Positions 17,433 through 24,745 of a stretch of DNA of 64,000 nucleotides are shown piece after piece. Each line of letters opens with the position of its first letter. Within the stretch, counting starts at the first letter, position 1. The stretch covers positions 124,001 through 188,000 of the forward strand of contig JAFEDS010000016.1 in assembly GCA_018241505.1 (NCBI GenBank), in the 5' to 3' direction. The notes beneath the pieces were generated by a model. The model saw only the letters and a program-made list of their open reading frames with translations. It was not told where the DNA came from and did not search any database. This stretch comes from Pseudomonadota bacterium. Its GTDB lineage: Bacteria; Pseudomonadota; Gammaproteobacteria; Steroidobacterales; Steroidobacteraceae. Made by a program: the position numbers and the translations under genes.

Positions 17433-18644
17433 ATGAAGCCCTTCCTGATCGGCCCCCTGAGCGTGGCGCTTGCCATAGGCACTGCCCTGACTGCACCGGT
17501 TACCCGCGCCGACCCCGCCTCTGTCCCGCCGGCGTTGCAGTCAGCCCGCAGGCACATGCTGGACGCGGCGGTCAATTCGCTCACATTCCACAACATGGAG
17601 CAGATGTTCGACACCCGGCGAGTCGACAACGCGGGACCACGCTGGGATATTCCAGCGGATCCTCATCCGCTGCGCTTCACTTACACGCATGCCGGGAAGA
17701 CACACGAGGCTGAAGCAGGCCTCGAGCGCACATTTACCAACGCGCTCGTCATTGTCAAACACGGCAAGATGGTCGCGGAAATCTACCGTAACAAGACCGA
17801 CGCAACGACCCATTTCATTTCGTTTTCAATGGCCAAGTCCTTCACCTCACTTCTGGTGGGACTCGCCGTGGCCGACGGACACATCAAATCCATTGAGGAT
17901 CCCATCACCCGCTACGTTCCGGAGCTGATGGGTTCGGCTTACGAAGGCGTTACCATCCGGCAGGCTCTGCTGATGCAGTCGGGAGCCGACTACGAAGAGC
18001 GTTACGATTTCGATCACCCCGGCCTCGCCTCCGCCGCGTTTGAAGAATCGCTCGTGCAGAACCGGGTTCGGTTCGCCTCGTTCGGCAAAGTGTTGACGCG
18101 CGCCTACCCGCCCGGCTCGCATTTCAACTATTCAACCGTCGAGACCTGTGTGCTCGGCTGGGTGTTGGAACGGGCCACTCGGCGCAGCATCGCCGAATTC
18201 ATGAGCGAGAAACTGTGGAAACCCGCTGGAATGGAATCCTACGGCTTCTGGATCCTCGACGGCGCTCCCCCGAACGGACGAGAGTTCAATGGCGCCGGAT
18301 TCAATGCGGTGGCGCGCGACTATGCGCGCCTGGGCCTCATCATGTTGCACAACGGCCGGGGCCAACGCGCACAGATCATCCCGGAAAACTGGGTGAAGGA
18401 ATCCACCAATCCCCGGCAAACAACGTCGATCGCCCCGGGTGTGAATCTGGGCTATCGCTACCAGTGGTGGACCATTCCCGGATCCGACACCTACCTGGCG
18501 CTAGGGCTGCAAGGCCAATTCATTTACGTGGACCCGTCAACGGACACGGTCGTCGTGAAGCTCAGTTACTTTCCACCCGGAGACCAGGACGTGGACGGGG
18601 AGGCGCTGGACTTCTTGCGGGCGGCCGCCGATTGGAATCCCTGA
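17433..18644 (+). CDS. Serine hydrolase of the beta-lactamase/class C fold
   Basis: 403 residues with a signal peptide (1-27). The catalytic SxxK motif is SMAK at 132-135 and the second motif is Y-S-T at 233-235 (HFNYSTVET). The late region around FIYVDPSTDTVVVKLSYFP fits the third-strand motif. The family (Pfam Beta-lactamase) includes esterases, peptidases and amidases as well as lactamases; the distance from true AmpC enzymes favours an esterase or peptidase. It is co-transcribed with the TonB receptor (5-base gap). Its last 79 bases overlap the convergent GGDEF gene. Confidence 0.85.
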   Translation: MKPFLIGPLSVALAIGTALTAPVTRADPASVPPALQSARRHMLDAAVNSLTFHNMEQMFDTRRVDNAGPRWDIPADPHPLRFTYTHAGKTHEAEAGLERTFTNALVIVKHGKMVAEIYRNKTDATTHFISFSMAKSFTSLLVGLAVADGHIKSIEDPITRYVPELMGSAYEGVTIRQALLMQSGADYEERYDFDHPGLASAAFEESLVQNRVRFASFGKVLTRAYPPGSHFNYSTVETCVLGWVLERATRRSIAEFMSEKLWKPAGMESYGFWILDGAPPNGREFNGAGFNAVARDYARLGLIMLHNGRGQRAQIIPENWVKESTNPRQTTSIAPGVNLGYRYQWWTIPGSDTYLALGLQGQFIYVDPSTDTVVVKLSYFPPGDQDVDGEALDFLRAAADWNP

Positions 18645-21175
18645 CTTCCGGTCAGGACGCCTTCACCTCCGACCGCCTCTCCAAACAAGGCTCCCTGCCC
18701 GCAATCACACCCCAACACCTGCAATACAGCCACCTGCGCGGCATTCTCCACTCCGTCGGCCACACTCAACCGGCCGAGATTGCGAATCAGGGTCAGCGTC
18801 GCGCCAATGACAGCCAGTCCGGCATGCCCGGCCTGCAGGTCCCGGGTGAATGCCCTGTCGATCTTGATGGTGTCAAAGGGAAATTCCCGCAGCGCGGACA
18901 ACGAGCAATGACCGGCACCGAAGTCGCGCAGGGCGAGCTTGACGCCCTGCCGCTGCAGCTCACTGAGCAGCCGCTGAACACTGTTGGCATCACGCATCAC
19001 TTCGCGCTCTGACACTTCGATTTGCAGGCATTGCGCCGGCAGCCCGCTCGAGCGCAGGGTGCCACGCACCCGCTCAATGAGCCGGTCTACCCGGGCAAGC
19101 TCGGAATGCGAGATGCTCAAACTGATCCGGGCCGGCGCGCCTTCGAGGTCCTGCCGGCGCCATTGCGCCAACGCGCGGCACGCCTCATCCAACATCCAAG
19201 GACCGAGCGCCCCCATCAGGCCGGAGTCCTCGGCTATCGGCAGGAACTCGTGGGGCGCGATCGATCCCAGGGTGGGATGATTCCACCGCAGGCTGGCTTC
19301 AACATAGCGGCGCAGACCGGACTGCAGCTCAACCACCGGCTCGTAGGCCAGATACAACTCATTGGAACCGATGGCTCGCCGCAGCGAGGTCTCAATAGCG
19401 AGATGGCGTGTCATGCGCTCGTGCATGGCCTCGCTGAACACCACCGAGCAGCCACGCCCGGCCCGTTTGGCCTCGTACATGGCGACATCCGCATTGCGAA
19501 CCGCCTCTTCCGCACTGCCGCCGCATTGATCGCCGGTGACGATTCCCACGCTGGCCATGGAATGCACTTCGTGCTCGAAGATGCTGTACCCCGGCGCGAG
19601 CGCGTTGAGCAAGCGCTCAGCCATCCGCACCGCATCGCCCGGTGCCCGCAGGTCATTGATCAAAATCAGGAACTCATCGCCGCCAAAGCGGCTGATCACA
19701 TTGGCGCCCACTTCATCCGTGCCCAGGTCCCCGACCCGCAGCGCGGCGGTCAGGCGCCGTGCGATCTGGCGCAGCAGCTCATCCCCGGCCTCGTGGCCCA
19801 ATGTATCGTTGATGACCTTGAAGCGATCGAAGTCAAAGAACAACACCGCGCAGCCGGACTGCTGGCCGCTGCGAACCCGCGCCAGCGCGGATTCCAGGTG
19901 TTGCATGAAGACCGTCCGATTGGGCAAGCCGGTCAGCCGGTCCTGTTGCGCAGCCTTGATGAGCGCGGACTCCATCTCCTTGAGCGCGGAGACATCCATG
20001 ACAATGCCGGCAATCAGTTGCGGCCGCCGCTCAGCGCGAGCCTGCAACACCTTGCCGCGGGCGAGAATCCAGGTCCAGCGTCCTGATGCGTGCTTGATGC
20101 GGAATTCATGGGAGAAAAAGCTTCCCGAGCTGCGCAGGCTGTCGCCAATCACCTGTTTGAGCCGGGCATAGTCCTCGGCATGGATCAGCTTGCGCAGTTG
20201 TGCCGAATTGAGCTTTGCCAGCTCACCCGGCCTGTAACCGAGCAACACCTCGGTCCGATCGCTGATCGTCACGAGGCGCGTCTGCGAGCTCCACTCCCAC
20301 GTTCCAACGTTGGTTCCTTCAATCACTTCTCTCAGGCGGCGGCGTTCCGTGTCCAACACCTCCGCCGCACGTACCGCCGCCGCGGCACTTGCCAGGGCCG
20401 CATCCGCGTCCGCGAGGCCACGACATCTGACACGGTAGAAAAGAAATCCAACCACCGCGATCAGCAGCCCGGCAGGCGCCAGTCCGAACAGGGCGTGGTT
20501 GCGAAAGCCGGCGAGACGGGCGGCAAACAAACTGGCATCCACATCCAACCCAACCGCGCCTATCACCTGCCCGCGGGAGTCCCGGATCGGCGCGAAGCCC
20601 GACATGAACGTACCCCACTCGTCCGAACCGATCTCCAGGTTGGCACTGGCCACCGCACGCGTTTCAGCGTCGCCGAGTGCCTGCAGCATGGACCCGTTTC
20701 GATGTGGGTAGACTTCCCACACTCCCGATTGCTCGGCCTGCCCCGAGTGGGTCCGTGCATTGGGGTCGGCGGCATCGAGAACGAAATGAATGGTGTCCCC
20801 GACCCGCGCAAAGGTGTAGGCATAGTGAATCGTCGGGACCGCCTGGCGCAAACGGCGCAATGGCGCGACTGCCCGGTTGTAATCCGCATCGTTGAGCTGC
20901 TCGGGCCGGCGGATCTGCCTGAGGAGCTCGGGATCAACCGTTGTGGCAGCTTGTTCGGCAAGCTCGGTCAGGTGGTCGCTGAAGCCTCGGTATGCCGACT
21001 CACGGGAGCTCTGCCACAAGCCCAGGATTGCCGCCCCAACAACGAGCAATACGAGAGCGGACAGCAGCATCGCCTCCCAACGCGCGCGCCGGCGTTGCCG
21101 AATGGCGACGCCCGGCTCGCTGGTACAAGGCTCGAATTCAGGGGATGCTCGTTGCTGCAATGCCAACCCAGTCAC
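18566..21175 (-). CDS. PAS-GGDEF diguanylate cyclase with degenerate EAL domain, membrane bound
   Basis: 869 residues: a membrane segment (about 37-55), a periplasmic sensor region (to about 235), a second membrane segment, a PAS fold (GTNVGTWEWSSQTRL onward), a GGDEF domain with intact RFGGDEF, then an EAL domain whose signature residues are altered: EAL reads EAS (YVEASLRWNHP), the metal-binding Asn of the next motif is missing (SLSISHSEL), DDFG reads RDFG and AEGVET reads ADGVEN. I infer an active cyclase with a non-catalytic EAL domain that may bind c-di-GMP. The start is a GTG at 21175; a TTG at 21166 has a better-spaced site (AGAGGTGA). The 3' end overlaps the convergent hydrolase gene. 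Confidence 0.88.
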   Translation of the reverse strand: MTGLALQQRASPEFEPCTSEPGVAIRQRRRARWEAMLLSALVLLVVGAAILGLWQSSRESAYRGFSDHLTELAEQAATTVDPELLRQIRRPEQLNDADYNRAVAPLRRLRQAVPTIHYAYTFARVGDTIHFVLDAADPNARTHSGQAEQSGVWEVYPHRNGSMLQALGDAETRAVASANLEIGSDEWGTFMSGFAPIRDSRGQVIGAVGLDVDASLFAARLAGFRNHALFGLAPAGLLIAVVGFLFYRVRCRGLADADAALASAAAAVRAAEVLDTERRRLREVIEGTNVGTWEWSSQTRLVTISDRTEVLLGYRPGELAKLNSAQLRKLIHAEDYARLKQVIGDSLRSSGSFFSHEFRIKHASGRWTWILARGKVLQARAERRPQLIAGIVMDVSALKEMESALIKAAQQDRLTGLPNRTVFMQHLESALARVRSGQQSGCAVLFFDFDRFKVINDTLGHEAGDELLRQIARRLTAALRVGDLGTDEVGANVISRFGGDEFLILINDLRAPGDAVRMAERLLNALAPGYSIFEHEVHSMASVGIVTGDQCGGSAEEAVRNADVAMYEAKRAGRGCSVVFSEAMHERMTRHLAIETSLRRAIGSNELYLAYEPVVELQSGLRRYVEASLRWNHPTLGSIAPHEFLPIAEDSGLMGALGPWMLDEACRALAQWRRQDLEGAPARISLSISHSELARVDRLIERVRGTLRSSGLPAQCLQIEVSEREVMRDANSVQRLLSELQRQGVKLALRDFGAGHCSLSALREFPFDTIKIDRAFTRDLQAGHAGLAVIGATLTLIRNLGRLSVADGVENAAQVAVLQVLGCDCGQGALFGEAVGGEGVLTGSQGFQSAAARKKSSASPSTSWSPGGK

Positions 21176-21311
21176 CTCTCGCGGGTGGTTGTCATATCTT
21201 CACACTTATCTGCCCCGCCGCCCCTCGATTAAAGCTCTAAAATGGATGGATGTGATGAATTGGGAGGCCAGTCACATCGAAAACCCACGGTGGCGCCGTT
21301 AACGTCCAGAT

Positions 21312-22193
21312 ATGCAGCCCTCTCAATCTGCAAACGGGCCTATCGGACGTGCTGCCATACGCGAAGCGGCCGCCGCACTGTGCATGGCAGAGGCCGGCAC
21401 CAGCTCACCGGCCCGCCTGATCAGTCTGCTTTGCGACGAGCGTCTGAGCGGAGACGAGCTGTCAGCCAAGATTGAAGCGCATCCGGTGTTGGCCGCGCGA
21501 GTCCTGCAGGTTGCCAACTCCCCCTACTACGGTCAGGTCAAATCTGTCGGCACCATCAAGCGAGCCCTGCAGCTTCTCGGCCTCAACGCCATTCGAGGAA
21601 TCGCCGCGGCGGCATTCATCGACCAGGTGATTCCCCGTCGCATTGCCACTCTGCCGGATACCCCGTCGCTGCTGCGCCACAGCCTCGCGACGGCCATTGT
21701 ATGTGAGCGGCTCGCCGGTCGAGTCGATCCTGTTCTGGCGCCCGACGCGTTCATAGCCGGCCTGATCCACAATCTGGGCACCGTGGTCCAGGCGAGCCTC
21801 GACCCGTCGGGTACCGCATCCCTCATTGCCGCACGGGGCGCGGACCCTTGCGGCGCCATTCGCTCCCTCGAGCAGGAGCACTGTCAGCTTCATCACGAGG
21901 ACTGCGGTGCCATCCTGTTCGATGCCTGGCAACTCCCGGATTCACTGGTGAGTGTTGCAATGCACCATCACCAGCCGGACGGCGCCCCGGAATCCCACCG
22001 GCGGCTGGTTGGGCTGGTCTGGGCCGGCGCCAACCTGGCTCTGAGCTGCTCAATTACCTTCTCATTGGAGCCGGCGGCAGCCAGCCTCGACTACGCGAAA
22101 ATGCTCGCGCTCGGTCTGCACAGACCCGATATCGACGCGGCGGCAGCCGAATTGCCCGAGCGGGTGGATCTGCTGAGCCGCGCTCTGACCTAA
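21312..22193 (+). CDS. HDOD-domain protein
   Basis: 293 residues made of one HDOD domain (a catalytically dead relative of HD phosphodiesterases). The typical segments are seen: LSAKIEAHPVLAARVLQVANSPYYG, then SVGTIKRALQLLGLNAIRGIA, and later AGLIHNLGTVV where an HD enzyme would carry metal ligands. HDOD proteins are signalling scaffolds, often linked to c-di-GMP networks. It lies between two c-di-GMP proteins, divergent from one and with a four-base convergent overlap with the other, which supports a shared pathway. Confidence 0.88.
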   Translation: MQPSQSANGPIGRAAIREAAAALCMAEAGTSSPARLISLLCDERLSGDELSAKIEAHPVLAARVLQVANSPYYGQVKSVGTIKRALQLLGLNAIRGIAAAAFIDQVIPRRIATLPDTPSLLRHSLATAIVCERLAGRVDPVLAPDAFIAGLIHNLGTVVQASLDPSGTASLIAARGADPCGAIRSLEQEHCQLHHEDCGAILFDAWQLPDSLVSVAMHHHQPDGAPESHRRLVGLVWAGANLALSCSITFSLEPAAASLDYAKMLALGLHRPDIDAAAAELPERVDLLSRALT

Positions 22194-23398
22194 CGGGATC
22201 GCAGCCACTGCGTCAACTGCGCAGCGGGCATTGCCTTTGCAAACAACCAACCCTGTACCAGGGTGCAGCCGCAATCTTCGAGAACTCCCAACTCTTCGCG
22301 AGTCTCCACACCCTCGCCCACCGTGACCAGGCCGAGCTCGCTCGCCATCTCCACGGCCGAACGCAGAATCACCCGCTGCGAATCGCGCTCGTGAACGCCG
22401 CGAATGAATGACCTGTCGATTTTGAGCTCAGTAAATGGGATCTGCGCCAACTGTTGCATCGACGAGAAGCCGGTGCCGTAATCATCCAGCGACAAACCAA
22501 AACCTTTCAGCCGCAGGCGCGTCAGCACGCCGAGCGCCACTCCCGGGTCGCGCAGCAATGACGACTCCGTGACTTCGAGGATGATGCGTTCCGAGGCAAT
22601 CCCATAGCTGCTCTGCAAGCTCGCAATCTCGTGCACCAGCTCGGCGCGATCGAGCAACAAGGGCGAGATATTCACGGCCACCCTGAGATCGAGACTCTCG
22701 GCACTCCAGGTGACCGCCTGCAGCAGGGTTTGATTGAGCACCTGCAAAGTCAGCTCGTGCACCAGGCCACTTTGTTCCGCCAGCGGAATGAACCGGTCCG
22801 GAGTGACGAGGCCCAATGTGGGATGTTGCCAGCGGACGAGCGCCTCAACACCGCGCACGAGACCGGTCTTGATTTCAACCTGGGGTTGGAAATGCACCCG
22901 CAGCTCTTTGCGGTCGAGAGCGGCATGCAGAGCGTCCACATCGATCGGAAGTGCCTGAGGAGGTTCGCGTGGGGCCGCAGGCGTTCGGGAGTCCCACTTC
23001 GCTACCGCCGCGGCAAGCGCGTTGCCGGTCAGAGGCTTTTGAACCGTATCCAGAATGCGCAGGCCCAACACCGAGCCCATGTGGCTGACCGACTGAATCA
23101 ATGCCCGCTCGCGGGAGGACGCCACGACAATGGGAATGTCGATGCGGCGCTGTCGCAACTGCGCGAGCAGCTCCGGCCCATCCATCGTCGGCATTTCCAG
23201 GTCGATGATCAACAGCGCGGGCGCCGGGTCGAGCGCTTCGAGCAAAGCCAGAGCTTCGCTGCCGTTACTGGCCTCGTGGACGGTGGCAATCCCCATCTCG
23301 CGACACAGCCGCGCACCGTGCGCCCTTTGCACGGAACTATCATCGATGACCAGAACGGACTCGAGGGATCGCTCGTTGTTGGCAACTACTGCCGTCAT
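22190..23398 (-). CDS. Response regulator with EAL c-di-GMP phosphodiesterase output
   Basis: About 402 residues from the ATG at 23398; longer starts up to 23494 add only a basic, unconserved stretch. The N-terminal receiver domain has the acidic pair in VLVIDDSS, the phospho-acceptor in LLIIDLEMPTMDG and the lysine in VQKPLTG. The C-terminal EAL domain keeps its key residues: EALVRW, VNISPLLL, EVTES, LDDYGTGFSSM, LKIDRSF and EGVET. It should hydrolyse c-di-GMP when phosphorylated. No cognate histidine kinase is adjacent. It is the intact counterpart of the degenerate EAL protein nearby. Confidence 0.88.
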   Translation of the reverse strand: MTAVVANNERSLESVLVIDDSSVQRAHGARLCREMGIATVHEASNGSEALALLEALDPAPALLIIDLEMPTMDGPELLAQLRQRRIDIPIVVASSRERALIQSVSHMGSVLGLRILDTVQKPLTGNALAAAVAKWDSRTPAAPREPPQALPIDVDALHAALDRKELRVHFQPQVEIKTGLVRGVEALVRWQHPTLGLVTPDRFIPLAEQSGLVHELTLQVLNQTLLQAVTWSAESLDLRVAVNISPLLLDRAELVHEIASLQSSYGIASERIILEVTESSLLRDPGVALGVLTRLRLKGFGLSLDDYGTGFSSMQQLAQIPFTELKIDRSFIRGVHERDSQRVILRSAVEMASELGLVTVGEGVETREELGVLEDCGCTLVQGWLFAKAMPAAQLTQWLRSR

Positions 23399-23724
23399 TC
23401 CTGCCAAATCGCCATGCCTGCCTGCGGTGGAAAGAATAACGGAATTCCCGGGCGCGCGGGGCCGGGCCCGGCGAACAGTGACACGCGTGGCCAAATGAAT
23501 AGCCGTTGCGAGAGCTGGTTCAAGATTTCGGGCCGCTTCGCAATGTCAATATTGCAGCGCAATCAGGCGATTGCGCAGTACGGCATCCAACATCGCAGGC
23601 GCGGAAAAAACTTTTTTTCGGCGCCGTGATCCGTTTGCCGGCGCCGTTGCGTCTGTTCAGAGCAAGGAGGCACCGGCAGGCACATCCGCCCACCGCGCCC
23701 TCCGCTCACGACAGAGGAACCCAG
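23399..23724. repeat. 326-bp non-coding region with two inverted repeats
   Basis: No gene is supported here. GCGCAATC-AGGC-GATTGCGC at 23557-23576 is a perfect 8-bp stem with a 4-base loop; immediately before it is GCAAT-GTCAAT-ATTGC at 23540-23555. Neither is followed by a T-run on either strand, so these look like operators or an RNA structure and not terminators. An A6/T7 block lies near 23604-23618. Confidence 0.45.
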
Positions 23725-24123
23725 ATGAAATTCCGACTTACCGCCGGCCTGCTCACCACCTTCGCCACGGTCGCCGCACCGGGTGCGTACTCGGCCGACC
23801 AGATGCAGACCGTGACTATCACGGCGCACCGCCCGCATACACTGGCCGCACAGCAGGCCACCCAGGTACTGTCCACCGCCGAACGAGCCCTGAATCAATA
23901 TTTCGCGCGCAATTCAGTAACCGCACGCGTGTCGGACCTGTGGATCTATCCCACGAACGATTCAAACTCCGTGTTCGTGCAGTACGAGCTCCAGGATGCC
24001 GATGGGAACCGCTCGCAGCGGCAACTCGCCCTGATCGAGCTGCGTGGCCAGCAGATCAGCCGCATTGTCGATCTTGCCGGCATACCGGCAACGCGGATGG
24101 CCAGCGCCACCGCGGGTGGCTGA
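23725..24123 (+). CDS. Small secreted protein, unknown function
   Basis: 132 residues from the ATG at 23725, which has GAGG 7-8 bases upstream; the upstream in-frame extension lacks such a site. The signal peptide ends at APGAYSAD. The mature part begins MQTVTITAHRP and is otherwise a compact alpha/beta-looking domain (SVFVQYELQDADG; QISRIVDLAGIP). I do not recognise the family. It sits 73 bases upstream of the ECF sigma/kinase pair in the same direction and may belong to that regulatory unit. Confidence 0.6.
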   Translation: MKFRLTAGLLTTFATVAAPGAYSADQMQTVTITAHRPHTLAAQQATQVLSTAERALNQYFARNSVTARVSDLWIYPTNDSNSVFVQYELQDADGNRSQRQLALIELRGQQISRIVDLAGIPATRMASATAGG

Positions 24124-24196
24124 GCAAGGGTGGCAACCGGGCGCGAGGCCGTTAAGATGGACGGAATAAAAAACGGCCCATCCGAGGCGGGTTTCA

Positions 24197-24745
24197 ATGA
24201 CCGACGAACCTATCACCCAGGTTCTCAACCGCGCATTGGGCGGCGATCGCGCGGCACACGAGCAGATGTACCGGCTGCTGTACACGGAGTTGCTGAAGCT
24301 GGCCCGCAAACATCTCTCGGGTGCCGCGCTGACCCTCAACCCTTCGGCGCTCGTACACGAAGCGTATTTGCGGCTGCTGACCCGAGAAAGCGCGCCCGTG
24401 CGCGACCGACGAGCGTTCTATGCCTATGCATCCCAAGCGATGCGCAGCGTGCTGGTCGACTATCTGCGCGAGCGTGGCGCCGAAAAACGGGGCGGCGGAA
24501 ACCGCCCGATTACACTGTCGACCGAACTGGGCCAGTCCATACCCAGCGGCGAGGATTTCGAGCGCCTGAACGAGGCGCTGCTCGAGCTCAGAAGCGCCGA
24601 TGAGCGCTGTTTCCAGGTGGTCGAAATGCGCTATTTCGGCGGCATGACCGAAGAAGACATTGCCGCGCGCCTCAATGTCTCGGTGCCGACAGTCAAGCGG
24701 GACTGGCGCAAGGCACGCGCCTTCCTGTTCGAGCAGATGCAATGA
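24197..24745 (+). CDS. ECF-type RNA polymerase sigma factor (TIGR02999 group)
   Basis: 182 residues with the start set by GAGGCGGG before the ATG. Region 2 is the LLYTELLKLARKHL segment with ALVHEAYLRLL typical of the TIGR02999 group. Region 4 is a helix-turn-helix (MTEEDIAARLNVSVPTVKRDWRKARAFL). No anti-sigma factor follows; instead the stop overlaps the start of a Ser/Thr kinase gene by four bases (ATGA), the arrangement known for this group. The kinase is therefore its likely controller. Target promoters cannot be identified here. Confidence 0.92.
   Translation: MTDEPITQVLNRALGGDRAAHEQMYRLLYTELLKLARKHLSGAALTLNPSALVHEAYLRLLTRESAPVRDRRAFYAYASQAMRSVLVDYLRERGAEKRGGGNRPITLSTELGQSIPSGEDFERLNEALLELRSADERCFQVVEMRYFGGMTEEDIAARLNVSVPTVKRDWRKARAFLFEQMQ

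Noticed and set aside
17433-18644. True antibiotic beta-lactamase
   Set aside because: The SxxK and Y-S-T motifs fit the broad family, but the context with a TonB receptor and hydrolases, and the lack of close AmpC features, favour an esterase or peptidase.
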